Of a DNA stretch of 64,000 nt, positions 36,777-46,025 are shown in pieces. Each line of letters opens with the position of its first letter. The stretch's first letter is position 1. The DNA is taken from contig NZ_JAKNCJ010000002.1 of NCBI RefSeq assembly GCF_023509525.1, positions 434,001-498,000 on the forward strand. The letters are read 5' to 3'. This DNA comes from Brachybacterium equifaecis. GTDB lineage: Bacteria; Actinomycetota; Actinomycetes; Actinomycetales; Dermabacteraceae. Under the pieces are notes generated by a model. That model was not told the DNA's origin, made no database searches, and saw nothing but the letters and a program-made list of their open reading frames with translations. Both the position numbers and the translations under genes were made by a program.

Positions 36777-38156
36777 ATGGCGCAGTCCAGCAGCGACCTC
36801 TCCGCCCGCGGCACCGCGGATACGGCTCGTCCGCCGCGCCCGATCGCTTTCGCCCCTCGCAGCCGCTTCCTGGCCGCCACCGCGGTTGGCACCTCGACGG
36901 TCGCCGCCGCCGCTCTCATCGGCCTCGGCGCGGGGACCGCGCACGCCGCCGAGTCCGCGGCCGTCCCGTCCTTCGCCGCTGCCGCCGCCCACCCGCCGGG
37001 GCACCACTGGGGGCACGATCACGATCACGATCACGATCACGATGATGATGGCGACGAGGGCGGTGAGACGGCTGCGGAGCCCGAGCAGCCCGCCGATCCC
37101 CAGATCCCCGCCGATCCGGAGACACCGAGCGATCCGGATCAGCCCGCGGAGCCTGAGAGCCCGGCCGAGCCCGAAGCCCCGGCAGAGCCGGAGACTCCGG
37201 TCGAACCGGAGCAGCCCGCAGAGCCTGAGACACCAGCGGACCCCGAGACCCCGCCCGAGACAGAGGCGCCTGCCGATCCGGAGACCCCGTCGGATCCCGA
37301 GCAGCCTGCAGAGCCTGAGACTCCGGTCGACCCCGAATCCCCGGTCGAGCCGGAGACTCCTACAGATCCAGGTCAGCCCGTGGAGCCTGAGACCCCAGCT
37401 GACCCGGAGACCCCGGTCGAGCCCGAGACCCCAGCTGACCCGGAGACCCCCGTCGAGCCCGAGACGCCGACTGAGCCTGAGACGCCCACGGAGCCTGAAA
37501 CGCCGGTCGACCCGGAGACGCCCGCGCAGCCCTCGGACCCTGAGAGCCCTGCGACTCCGTCGCAGCAGCCCACGACCCCGTCGGACGGCGGAAGCGCGGG
37601 CTCCACCCCCGCCGAGCCGTCGACCCCTGCTCCGACGACGCCGTCGGCATCGGGCTCCTCCGAAGATCCCAGCTCCTCGGACGAGGACACGGCGCCTGCC
37701 GCTCCCGCGCCCGAGGATCCGGCTGCGACCAGCGGTTCCAGTGCGCTCGTCGCACCGGAGGAGTCGAACGCCGAGCAGCGTCCCGCTGATCCCGCGCCGG
37801 ACCTCGCGCCCACCCCTGCCTACAGCGCGACCCCCGCACCGCTCGCACCCGACGCCTCCCCCGCAGAGTTCAGCGGCCCGCCGACAGATCCCGCCCCCGC
37901 GCACGATCGCTCCACCGAGAGCCCCGCCGCGCGCGACGCCGCTCCGACCTCAGCCCCGGCACCGGCGAGCGGCGCGGCCACGATGACCAGCTCGGCCCAG
38001 GAGAGCGGCCCCCTCATCGAGGTGCTGCGCGCGTTCTCCGACTCCGGCTCGCCGATGGGCGGCATGCGGAACGTGCTGATCGGGACTCTCGGCATCGGCT
38101 TCCTGACGGCCGCCGGCTTCGGCACGGCCACTCTCCGGGCGCGCCGCAAGCGCTGA
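36777..38156 (+). CDS. Exported His/Asp- and PEP-repeat surface protein
   Basis: 459 residues from the ATG at 36777, with a purine-rich GGAGAAGGA upstream. Signal peptide at about residues 25-60 (FLAATAVGTSTVAAAALIG ... AHAAE), then a metal-binding-like stretch of alternating His and Asp (five HD pairs followed by an acidic run), then about 40 short repeats of the PETPxDP/PEQPAEP type, a Ser/Thr/Ala/Pro-rich stalk and a C-terminal hydrophobic helix (VLIGTLGIGFLTAAGFG) ending in RARRKR. The C-terminus resembles a sorting signal, but no LPxTG is seen. Likely a wall-spanning stalk with a possible zinc or nickel site. Confidence 0.8.
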   Translation: MAQSSSDLSARGTADTARPPRPIAFAPRSRFLAATAVGTSTVAAAALIGLGAGTAHAAESAAVPSFAAAAAHPPGHHWGHDHDHDHDHDDDGDEGGETAAEPEQPADPQIPADPETPSDPDQPAEPESPAEPEAPAEPETPVEPEQPAEPETPADPETPPETEAPADPETPSDPEQPAEPETPVDPESPVEPETPTDPGQPVEPETPADPETPVEPETPADPETPVEPETPTEPETPTEPETPVDPETPAQPSDPESPATPSQQPTTPSDGGSAGSTPAEPSTPAPTTPSASGSSEDPSSSDEDTAPAAPAPEDPAATSGSSALVAPEESNAEQRPADPAPDLAPTPAYSATPAPLAPDASPAEFSGPPTDPAPAHDRSTESPAARDAAPTSAPAPASGAATMTSSAQESGPLIEVLRAFSDSGSPMGGMRNVLIGTLGIGFLTAAGFGTATLRARRKR

Positions 38157-38228
38157 GCGGGCCCTGGGCCTGCCGAACCGTCGGCCCTTCCAGCGCGCCG
38201 CATCCCCGCGGGCGCAGCCGCGGCCGCC

Positions 38229-38765
38229 TCAGGCTCCCGCGCGCTCCCGCAGCCGGGACCGGATGTAGACGAGGATCGAGGGGACGGCGCGCGCCATCGC
38301 GCTGATCGTCCGATCGAACTCCTTCTGCCCCGAGTACCAGGGGTCGGGGACCACGAGGTCCTCCGGGCGCGCATTCGCCGGCGCCTTCGGATCGAACTCC
38401 CGCCACAGCAGCACGCGCGGCCGGGGCTCGCCCTCGGGGATCTGCTCGGTCTTGCGGCGCAGCGACTCGGCATGCTCCGGGGTGAACGCCAGGATGAGGT
38501 CCCAGCGGGGAAGCTCGGACTGGTGCACGCTGCGGGCGCTGTGCTCGAGGGGATCGGTGAAACCGGCCCGCACCAGCGAGATCACGACCCGTGGATCCAT
38601 CGGCATCCCCTCGGCCTCCCAGCTCGTGCCGGCGGAGCCGACCTCGACCTGCTCGGCGAGTCCGGCCCGCGCGACCTCCTGGCGCAGCATCGCCGCCCCG
38701 GCTGGGGAGCGGCAGACGTTCGCCGTGCACACGGTGAGGACTCGGAAGGGAACCACGCCCGACAT
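38229..38765 (-). CDS. Low-molecular-weight protein-tyrosine (or arginine) phosphatase
   Basis: 178 residues from the ATG at 38765; another ATG lies 12 codons upstream. The P-loop C13TANVCRS fits CX5R(S/T) near the N-terminus, and the general acid Asp lies in VVPDPWYSGQKEFD. Full-length LMW-PTP fold. The family removes phosphate from Tyr or Arg of proteins. A protein-kinase partner is not adjacent. It is divergent from a GNAT gene. Confidence 0.9.
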   Translation of the reverse strand: MSGVVPFRVLTVCTANVCRSPAGAAMLRQEVARAGLAEQVEVGSAGTSWEAEGMPMDPRVVISLVRAGFTDPLEHSARSVHQSELPRWDLILAFTPEHAESLRRKTEQIPEGEPRPRVLLWREFDPKAPANARPEDLVVPDPWYSGQKEFDRTISAMARAVPSILVYIRSRLRERAGA

Positions 38766-38906
38766 TCTGTCAGGATTCCCCGCGTGGACGCGCCTGCGCA
38801 TCCCGCACAGTTCCCGATCGGTCAGTCAGGCCCCGGTAGCATGGTGCGCGGGACGGCTCCCGTCCCACCCCTGCCGCGCCTCGGCGCCGACATCCGGAGG
38901 AGACTC

Positions 38907-39392
38907 ATGGTCGACATCATGCGGGCACGCGAGGACGACTGGTCCCTCGTGCGCGAGATCCGTCTGCGTTCCCTGAGCACCGACCCGGCAGCCTTCGGGC
39001 AGTCGTGGGACAAGGAGAGCACCTACGACGAGAAGACCTGGCGCGCGCGCGTCAGCGAGGCCGCGTGGTTCCTCGCCCTCGAGGACGCCCAGCCGCTGGC
39101 CATCGTCGCCTCCCGCCACGAGGCCGACGCTCTCGACAACGAGCGCGAGCTGCAGGCCATGTGGGTCACTCCGGGCTCGCGCAAGAGCGGCCTGGCGCAG
39201 CGCCTGGTCGAGGCGGTCCTGACCTGGGCCGAGGAGGACGGCGCCGACACGGTGACCCTCTACGTCGGCCCCGACAACGCCGCCGCGCTGCACGCGTACG
39301 AGAACCTTGGCTTCACCGACACCGGTGACCGCTGGGAGGTCGCAGAGGACGATCCCAAGTCCTCCTGGATCAAGATGTCGCACGGCGTGTGA
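38907..39392 (+). CDS. GNAT family N-acetyltransferase
   Basis: 161 residues from ATG 38907 behind a strong GGAGGA. Acetyl-CoA-binding region MWVTPGSRKSGLAQRLVEAVL (R/QxxGxG/A-like) and the C-terminal DNAAALHAYENLGFTDTG are typical GNAT motifs B and A. Substrate unknown. It heads a tightly spaced trio: the next gene starts at a GTG overlapping this stop and the third overlaps by ATGA. Confidence 0.88.
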   Translation: MVDIMRAREDDWSLVREIRLRSLSTDPAAFGQSWDKESTYDEKTWRARVSEAAWFLALEDAQPLAIVASRHEADALDNERELQAMWVTPGSRKSGLAQRLVEAVLTWAEEDGADTVTLYVGPDNAAALHAYENLGFTDTGDRWEVAEDDPKSSWIKMSHGV

Positions 39393-40456
39393 CCGCCTCT
39401 GCAGCGGATGCGCCCTCGGGCGCGAAGCCGCACTGGGCGGCGCGCATCGAGAACGTCAAGAACGAGGCGGTCAGCCGTGCGCTGAGCGGCGTGGGCTGGG
39501 AGCTGCGCATCAAGCCGTTCACGGGCTTCGGCCGGTCCGGCGCGGTGCGGGTGATCGCCCGCGTCCTCTGGGCGCGGCCCTCCGCGCCCGCCGACTATCA
39601 CGACCAGCCCGTCTGGGACATGCGCTCGATGGCCCGCCGAGGATGGCGGAACTTCGTCTCGCAGGTCGCGCCCGGGCGGAGCGTGCGCATCGAGATCGCG
39701 GGGCAGGTCTTCCACGAGCGCACGAACCGCGCCGGGATCCTCGATGTCACCGTCCCGGCCGCGCTCGAGCCGGGGGTGCACATCGCGCGCCTTCGCACCT
39801 CCGCGGTGAACGAGGTCACCGCCAAGGTGTTCGTCCCCTCCCCTGATGAGCAGTTCGGCGTGGTCAGCGACATCGATGACACCGTGATGGTGACGCTGCT
39901 GCCCCGGCCCGCGCTGGCGTTCTGGAACGCGTTCGTGATCCCCCAGACCTCGCGCCGGGCCGTGCCGGGGATGGCGATGCTCTACCAGCGCATCCTGCGC
40001 CAGCATCCCGAGGCGCCGTTCGTGTACCTCTCCACCGGTGCCTGGAACGTGTTCCCGGTGCTGCGCCGCTTCCTCTACAAGAACGGCTATCCCGACGCGC
40101 CGCTGCTGCTGACGGACTGGGGGCCGACGAACACCGGCCTGTTCCGCTCGGGCAGCGACCACAAGGTCCAGGCGCTCGAGAGCCTCGCCCGCGAGTTCCC
40201 CCAGGTGAAGTGGCTGCTCATCGGCGACGACGGCCAGCACGATCCGGCGATCTACAGCGAGTTCGCCCGCCGCCATCCCGGCAGCGTCGCGGCGATCGCG
40301 ATCCGCGAGCTCAGCGATTCCGAGCAGGTCCTCTCCAGCGGCCTGCGCCACCGCGCCGCCATCGGCGAGCGCAGCGCCGAGGGCATCGTGACCGTATCCG
40401 GGCCCGACGGCCACTCCCTTCTCCACGCTCTGCGCTCCGAGGATGTGCTCGCATGA
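39389..40456 (+). CDS. App1/DUF2183 family phosphatidate phosphatase-like protein
   Basis: 355 residues from a GTG that overlaps the previous stop. The catalytic DxDxT motif is VVSDIDDTVMVTLL (about residues 158-171), followed by YLSTGAWNVFPVLRRFL and LLIGDDGQHDPAIYSEFARRHP, the conserved haloacid-dehalogenase-like core of DUF2183/App1. In yeast App1 dephosphorylates phosphatidate; the bacterial substrate is unknown. The N-terminal half carries the associated beta-rich domain. Confidence 0.9.
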   Translation: MTASAADAPSGAKPHWAARIENVKNEAVSRALSGVGWELRIKPFTGFGRSGAVRVIARVLWARPSAPADYHDQPVWDMRSMARRGWRNFVSQVAPGRSVRIEIAGQVFHERTNRAGILDVTVPAALEPGVHIARLRTSAVNEVTAKVFVPSPDEQFGVVSDIDDTVMVTLLPRPALAFWNAFVIPQTSRRAVPGMAMLYQRILRQHPEAPFVYLSTGAWNVFPVLRRFLYKNGYPDAPLLLTDWGPTNTGLFRSGSDHKVQALESLAREFPQVKWLLIGDDGQHDPAIYSEFARRHPGSVAAIAIRELSDSEQVLSSGLRHRAAIGERSAEGIVTVSGPDGHSLLHALRSEDVLA

Positions 40457-41052
40457 CCGATCTTCCCCCCGCCCCTGCGCACAGCTCCTCCGCGAGCGGC
40501 GAGTCCCCCGCCGAGAGCGCCCTGCGGCTCACGCCGGGCCTCGTGATCCGCGAGGCGACCGCCGGAGACGTCCCCGCGATGGTCGGCGTCGTCAATCGCG
40601 CCTACCGCGGCGAGGGCGGCTGGACCACGGAGGCCCATCTCGTCGGCGGGCTGCGCATCGACGAGGCCGAGATGCAGTCCCTGCTGGACGACCCGGACTA
40701 CCTCGTGCTGGTGGCCGAGCAGGGCGGGCGCCTTACGGGCTGCTGCTACACGCATCGCCATGATGACGGCGCGGAGTTCGGCCTGTTCGCGGTGGATCCG
40801 GACGTCCAGTCCGCCGGGGTCGGGGGCGCCCTGCTGGAATCGCAGATCGCCCGACGCGCGCTCGAGGGCCTGGAGAGCATCGATCTGCAGGTGCTGCAGA
40901 GCCGCCCCGAGCTCGCAGCCTGGTACGCCCGGCACGGTTTCGTCGCGACCGGCGAGGTGGTGCCGTTCGCGGGCGCTCCGGAGAACCTCAAGGTCGAGGG
41001 CCTCGGCATGGAGCGCATGGTGCGGGACCTGCGCGCGCCTTACGCGCGCTGA
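40453..41052 (+). CDS. GNAT family N-acetyltransferase
   Basis: 199 residues, start ATG overlapping the preceding stop (ATGA). GNAT features: LVIREATAGDVPAMVGVVNRAY, FAVDPDVQSAGVGGALLESQIARRAL (acetyl-CoA loop QSAGVGGAL) and LAAWYARHGFVATGE. Substrate unknown. Last gene of the three-gene set; it converges with the beta-galactosidase gene. Confidence 0.88.
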   Translation: MTDLPPAPAHSSSASGESPAESALRLTPGLVIREATAGDVPAMVGVVNRAYRGEGGWTTEAHLVGGLRIDEAEMQSLLDDPDYLVLVAEQGGRLTGCCYTHRHDDGAEFGLFAVDPDVQSAGVGGALLESQIARRALEGLESIDLQVLQSRPELAAWYARHGFVATGEVVPFAGAPENLKVEGLGMERMVRDLRAPYAR

Positions 41053-41066
41053 TCCCGCACCCGGGA

Positions 41067-44000
41067 TCACTGCCTGCTGAGCCGCACCGACCACTGCGCG
41101 GCGCACGGGCGGAGCTGATGCTCCGGCCGCACGTCGGGCCCGCACGAGCGGGTGCCGAGCCCGTGCTGGCCGGCATCGAGGTAGAGGTGCGCCGCGCGCG
41201 GCTCCCCCAGCTCATGCGGGTGCGCGGCCGCGGTGACCTCGTGCTCGTCGTGCGCGCGCAGCGAGAACCCGGGGCGTTTCCCTCCGACCACTGCCGTGCG
41301 CACCGCCAGCGAGATCTCCGGCAGCAGGAGCTCCCGCAGGTCGGCGCGATGACCGCTCTCCTGCGGCACCGCATAGGGGACGGTGAGCTCTTCGAGCTCC
41401 GCCTGGAACCGGCCGACGCGTGCCGCGGCCCGGGAATCGGAGTAGTTCTCCTGGGGGCCCGTGCCGAACCATTCGGCGCGGCCGACGGCGGCGGGCAGGG
41501 TGAAGCGCAGCCCGATGCGCGGCCAGGTGCCGGTCCATCCGTTCGAGGGATTCGCCGAGGCCTCCAGGCGCAGCCCGTCGCCTTCCATGGTCCAGCGCAG
41601 CTCGACCTCGACGGCGCTGCGCGAGGCCGCGGGGGCGCAGCGGTGGCGCACCACCAGTGCGCTCCCCTCCTCGCGCACCTCGACCACGCGGCGCTGCATG
41701 CGGTCCAGTCCCTGGTCCCGCCACATCTGGGCCGTGGAGGGCGCGGGCGCCCCGCGGCCGTGCGTGGTCGTGGGGTCGGCGACGATCAGGGACGGGGAGT
41801 CGGCCCAGACGTCGTTCTCGATCGGCGCGCGCCACAGCGTGAGCACAGGGCCGGCGAGATCGAGATCCCCGAGGGAGCGCAGATCTCCGGTGCGCGCATC
41901 GAAGACGGCGTCGCCGAGGCGGATCACGTCTCCCTCGCGCACGGGCGCGGGGCGCGAGGCGCTCGGGGAGGGCGCGCCGAGCCGCAGGCCTCCGCGGGCG
42001 GGGCGCAGCTGCTGCTGCGCGGTCACGATCTCGTGGCCCGCCTGCGCCCAGGGCGCATCGGCGGCGAGCTCGGCGCGCACCGTGCGCCAGAGCTCCGCGC
42101 CGACCGGCACCTGCTCCGCGTCCGGGAGCTGCGGCAGCTCCACCTCGACGCTCTCCCCGGGGCCGACGGGCGGGACCTCGAGAACGGTGCGCGCGATCTC
42201 GCGGCCGTCGGCCTCGTCGATCACGAGGAAGCGCAGGTCCGAGGTGTCGCCCGCGTGACGGCGATTGCCGACGCGCAGGACGGCCGGCGCATCGGCCGCC
42301 GCTCCCCCGGCGGCTTCCGTGCGGGAGGCGGCATCCGCGATCTCGAGGGCGATGGGGCTGACCACGGCCTTGTACTCGGCGAGGGCGGGGCTCGGGGTGC
42401 CGTCGGACATCACCATGCCGTCGCAGACGAAGCTGCCGTCGTGCAGGGGCTCGCCGAAGTCGCCGCCGTAGGCGCTGAACTCGGTGCCGTCGGCCGTGCG
42501 GCTGAGCAGGCCGTGGTCGCGCCACTCCCACACGAACCCGCCGTGCCACTGCGGCTCCTCCTCGAAGACCCGCTCGTACTCCTCGATGCCGCCGGGGCCG
42601 TTGCCCATCGCGTGCACGTACTCGCACAGCATCATCGGGCGCTGGGCGAGGACCGCGTTGCGGCCCGGCGAGTTCGTCTGCTCCTGCAGGATGCCCGCGG
42701 CCATCTCCCGCATCTCCTCGACGGTCGCGTACATGCGCGAGACGAGGTCGGTGTAGCGGCCCTCGTAATCGCCTTCGTAGTGCACGGGGCGCTCGGGGTC
42801 GCGGTGGTGCAGCCAGGCGGCCATCGCGGCCAGGTTCCTGCCGGTGTGCGACTCGTTGCCCAGCGACCAGCAGATCACCGAGGGGTGGTTCTTGTCGCGC
42901 TCGAAGAAGCGCTCGACGCGATCCAGGAGAGCGTCGCGCCAGCGGGGATCGTCGGTCGGGTTGTCGATCCAGCCGCCGAGCTCGAACCCGTGGGTCTCCA
43001 GATCGCACTCGTCGATCACCCACAGCCCGATCTCGTCGGTCAGCTCGAGCAGCTCGGGGTGGGGCGGGTAGTGGGCGGTCCGCACGGCGTTGATGTTGCT
43101 GCGCTTCATCATCAGCAGGCCCTCTCGCGCCTGCTCGCGGTCGAACACGCGCCCGTGGAGCGGGTCGAACTCGTGCCGGTTCACTCCGCGCAGCCGGAGC
43201 TTGCGGCCGTTCACCCGCCATTCGTGACCGACGATCTCGACCCGGCGGAAGCCCGCGCGCAGCTCGATCGTCTCTGCCGCGCCGCGCACCTGCACCGCAT
43301 ACAGCCGCGGCACGTCGGCGCTCCACGGCTCGACCTCGCCGACGGGGATCGGGCCGACGTCGGCCGCGCTGTCGAAGACGTGCGCGAGCCCGAGCTCCTC
43401 GATCTCCACGGTGATCGGGAACGCCGAGGCCTCGGCGCGGATCTCGGGCAGGAGGGTCCCCTGGAGCGTGGCGGGGTCGACGTCGGCCCGCAGCCAGACG
43501 TCGTCGATCCCGCCGCCGGGGCGGGTCAGCACCTCGACCTCGCGGAAGATCCCCGGCAGCCACCACTGGTCCTGGTCCTCGAGGTAGGAATGGGCGCTGA
43601 ACTGGTGGACCCGCACGTGCAGGAGGTTCTCCCCCTCGCGGGTCAGAGCGGTGATGTCGAGCTCCTGGGTGAGGCGGGAGCCTCGCACCACGCCGGCCCG
43701 CTCGCCGTTGACCGAGACGATCGCGAGGGACTCCGCGCCGAGCAGGCGCAGGATCGTGCGCTCCCCCTCGGCCCGCTCGGACAGGGTGAACACGACCCGG
43801 TAGTCCCCCGTGGGGTTCTCGTCGGGCACGTGCGGGACGTCCACGGGGAAGGGGAACTGGACGTTCGTGTACGCCGGCCGACCGTACTCCCCGTCCCCCT
43901 CCAGCACCCAGTGGGAGGGCACAGGGATCCGGTCCCAGCCGGAGTCGTCGAAGTCCTCTGCCTCCGCTCCGCCCGGCGCGGAGGCCGCGTCGGGAGAGAA

Positions 44001-44168
44001 GCAGAAGGCCCACTGGCCGGAGAGATCGATCGCCGGGGCGCTGCTGCGCAGATGCGCGCGCGGGGCGACCCTGCGACCGGAGCCCGGGGAGAAGCTCGTG
44101 ATCTCGTCCTCGACCGACGCGACGGCGGCAGGTGCGGATGCGGGTGCGGAGGGGGCGGGGGTGGTCAT
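41067..44168 (-). CDS. Beta-galactosidase, GH2 (LacZ-like)
   Basis: 1033 residues, cytoplasmic hydrolysis of lactose-type beta-galactosides. It has the LacZ domain order: jelly-roll (YTNVQFPFPVDVPHVPDENP), immunoglobulin-like domains, TIM barrel with RLRGVNRHEFDPLHGRV, acid/base Glu in CWSLGNESHTG (about residue 439), nucleophile Glu in MLCEYVHAMGNGPGG (about 515) and the large C-terminal Bgal_small_N domain (GPQENYSDSRAAARVG). Last gene of the LacI-SBP-permease-permease operon, eight bases after the inner-membrane permease gene. Confidence 0.95.
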   Translation of the reverse strand: MTTPAPSAPASAPAAVASVEDEITSFSPGSGRRVAPRAHLRSSAPAIDLSGQWAFCFSPDAASAPGGAEAEDFDDSGWDRIPVPSHWVLEGDGEYGRPAYTNVQFPFPVDVPHVPDENPTGDYRVVFTLSERAEGERTILRLLGAESLAIVSVNGERAGVVRGSRLTQELDITALTREGENLLHVRVHQFSAHSYLEDQDQWWLPGIFREVEVLTRPGGGIDDVWLRADVDPATLQGTLLPEIRAEASAFPITVEIEELGLAHVFDSAADVGPIPVGEVEPWSADVPRLYAVQVRGAAETIELRAGFRRVEIVGHEWRVNGRKLRLRGVNRHEFDPLHGRVFDREQAREGLLMMKRSNINAVRTAHYPPHPELLELTDEIGLWVIDECDLETHGFELGGWIDNPTDDPRWRDALLDRVERFFERDKNHPSVICWSLGNESHTGRNLAAMAAWLHHRDPERPVHYEGDYEGRYTDLVSRMYATVEEMREMAAGILQEQTNSPGRNAVLAQRPMMLCEYVHAMGNGPGGIEEYERVFEEEPQWHGGFVWEWRDHGLLSRTADGTEFSAYGGDFGEPLHDGSFVCDGMVMSDGTPSPALAEYKAVVSPIALEIADAASRTEAAGGAAADAPAVLRVGNRRHAGDTSDLRFLVIDEADGREIARTVLEVPPVGPGESVEVELPQLPDAEQVPVGAELWRTVRAELAADAPWAQAGHEIVTAQQQLRPARGGLRLGAPSPSASRPAPVREGDVIRLGDAVFDARTGDLRSLGDLDLAGPVLTLWRAPIENDVWADSPSLIVADPTTTHGRGAPAPSTAQMWRDQGLDRMQRRVVEVREEGSALVVRHRCAPAASRSAVEVELRWTMEGDGLRLEASANPSNGWTGTWPRIGLRFTLPAAVGRAEWFGTGPQENYSDSRAAARVGRFQAELEELTVPYAVPQESGHRADLRELLLPEISLAVRTAVVGGKRPGFSLRAHDEHEVTAAAHPHELGEPRAAHLYLDAGQHGLGTRSCGPDVRPEHQLRPCAAQWSVRLSRQ

Positions 44169-44175
44169 CTCGTCA

Positions 44176-45036
44176 TCATCCCTTCGTGGAGCCCATGGTC
44201 AGTCCTGACACGAACTGGCGCTGCAGCACGAAGAAGACGATCAGGATCGGCAGCGCGGCGATGAGGGAGCCGGCCGAGAGCAGGTTGTAGTCGGTGAAGA
44301 ACGATCCCTGGAGGTTGTTCAGGGAGCTGGTGACGGGGAACTTGTCGCCGCTCTGCAGCAGCACCGTCGCCCAGAAGAACTCGTTGTAGATCCAGGCGGT
44401 CTGCAGGGTCGCGAGCGCCGCCAGCGGCGTCCGGCACAGCGGCATGGTGAGCGTCCAGAACTGGCGCCAGATTCCCGCGCCGTCCACCTCCGCGGACTCG
44501 TAGATCTCCCGCGGGATCGACTTCATGTAGTTGCTGAGCACGAAGGTGCAGAAGCCGGTCTGGAAGGCGACGTTCACCAGGATCACGCCGGCGTGCGTGT
44601 TCAGCAGCGTGCCCGAGTCGGAGAGGAACTCCGGCATCGGGATCATGCGGAACATGCGGTAGATCGGCACGAGGAGGGACTGCGGAGGGAGCAGGTTCGC
44701 GGCCACGAAGAAGCCCAGCAGGCCGATGTTCAGGCGGAAGCTGAAGCGCGAGAGCACGAAGGCCATGCACGAGGAGAGCGCGAGCGTCAGGATGACCGCG
44801 CAGATCGTGATGATCGCCGAGTTCAGGAACGACTGCCCGAACCCGCCGCGCTCCCAGGCGTTCGCCCAGTTGCTGAGGGTGAGGCCGCCGAAGGAGAAGT
44901 AGCCGTGCTGGGAGGTGTAGGCGTAGTCGCGGAACGAGTTGAACACGGCCCACAGGAACGGGAACAGCCATGCGATCGAGATCGCGAGCAGGAGGATCTG
45001 GACGATGATGCGGGTGGGTCTGGTCAGGGTGTTCAT
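44176..45036 (-). CDS. Carbohydrate ABC transporter permease (MalG-like)
   Basis: 286 residues, six membrane helices. The EAA loop that contacts the ATPase is MKSIPREIYESAEVDGAGIWRQFWTLTMPLCR. The C-terminus ends FVSGLTMGSTKG, the usual end for MalG/UgpE-type permeases. Its start overlaps the upstream permease stop (ATGA). An ATPase gene is not in the operon, so a shared MsiK-type ATPase is likely used, as common in actinobacteria. Confidence 0.93.
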   Translation of the reverse strand: MNTLTRPTRIIVQILLLAISIAWLFPFLWAVFNSFRDYAYTSQHGYFSFGGLTLSNWANAWERGGFGQSFLNSAIITICAVILTLALSSCMAFVLSRFSFRLNIGLLGFFVAANLLPPQSLLVPIYRMFRMIPMPEFLSDSGTLLNTHAGVILVNVAFQTGFCTFVLSNYMKSIPREIYESAEVDGAGIWRQFWTLTMPLCRTPLAALATLQTAWIYNEFFWATVLLQSGDKFPVTSSLNNLQGSFFTDYNLLSAGSLIAALPILIVFFVLQRQFVSGLTMGSTKG

Positions 45037-45971
45037 GCGCCCTCCCCCTTCAGCATGATGCGGAGCTGGATGATGATGAACACGGAGCTGATCAGGAGCA
45101 TCACCGTGGCGAGCGCCGATCCGAAGCCGACTCTCGAGGCCTCTCCCACCACGTTCTGCGTGACGAGCGTCGAGATCAGCTCGAGGCCGTTGCGGCCCTT
45201 GTTGATGACCCAGACGATGTCGAAGGCCCGCAGCCCCTCGATGAAGGTGATCACGAGCAGCAGGATGTTCGTGTCGCGCATGACCGGGAAGACGATGCGG
45301 AAGAACGTGCCGACCTCGGAGGCACCGTCGAGCGCCGCCGCCTCGCGCAGGCTCATGTCCACGCCCTTCAGGCCCGCCAGGTAGAGCAGCATGATGTAGC
45401 CGGTGTGCCGCCAGCCGTTGGCGATGATCGCCGCGTACAGGTTGATGCTCGGATCGCCGTACCAGTCGATCGAGGTCCCCAGCACGGCGTTGAGGAAGCC
45501 CTGGTCGCGGGAGTACATGAGCTGCCAGATGAAGCCCACCAGGGCGCCCGAGAGCACCACCGGGAGGTAGAGGGCGCTCTGGTAGAACTTCGTGCCGCGC
45601 AGCTCTTTGTCCAGCAGCACGCCGAGCAGCATGCCCAGCGGTGTGAACACGAGGAACAGGGCCAGCAGCCAGATCACGTTGTGCGTGAGCGCCGGCCAGA
45701 ACGGCGGGTAGTTGGTGACGATGTCCCGGTAGTTGTCGAGCCCGACGAACTCGATCCTCGAGAGGTCGCCGATGCCGTCCCAGCGCGTGAACGACAGGAT
45801 GACGGTGGCGATGGCGGGGAACCAGACGAACGCGCCGACGACCAGCACCGGCAGGATGCTCATCGCGATGACGATGGCGAGGTCCTTCCCGGTCAGTCGC
45901 CCGAGCGATTGCGGAGCGGCGGATCGCCGCCGCTTCGCGCGCCCGACGGGCGCGGGGGTGGATGTGGTCAT
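45033..45971 (-). CDS. Sugar ABC transporter permease (MalF-like)
   Basis: 312 residues with about six helices after a basic N-terminus. The EAA motif is GVDMSLREAAALDGASEVGTFFRIVFPVM. Partner of the MalG-like permease by gene overlap. Preceded by the binding-protein gene with a 54 bp gap. Probably imports beta-galactosides or related oligosaccharides given the downstream GH2 enzyme; the sugar is inferred. Confidence 0.93.
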   Translation of the reverse strand: MTTSTPAPVGRAKRRRSAAPQSLGRLTGKDLAIVIAMSILPVLVVGAFVWFPAIATVILSFTRWDGIGDLSRIEFVGLDNYRDIVTNYPPFWPALTHNVIWLLALFLVFTPLGMLLGVLLDKELRGTKFYQSALYLPVVLSGALVGFIWQLMYSRDQGFLNAVLGTSIDWYGDPSINLYAAIIANGWRHTGYIMLLYLAGLKGVDMSLREAAALDGASEVGTFFRIVFPVMRDTNILLLVITFIEGLRAFDIVWVINKGRNGLELISTLVTQNVVGEASRVGFGSALATVMLLISSVFIIIQLRIMLKGEGA

Positions 45972-46025
45972 GGCGTCGTGCTCTCTCTCATCAGGATCTC
46001 CTTCGTCGGGCCCGGCGGGGGCCGC

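Noticed and set aside
37070-37540. Regularly repeated DNA in the PEP-rich gene as a possible CRISPR array
   Set aside because: Repeats are codon-level PETP/PADP units without constant spacers, inside a sound reading frame with a signal peptide.
39260-40426. Long minus-strand frames opposite App1, ylbE, alpha-galactosidase, M3 peptidase and others
   Set aside because: High-GC DNA gives long antisense frames; these lack domains and have Arg/Gly/Ala/His-heavy composition, while the opposite strand has clear families.
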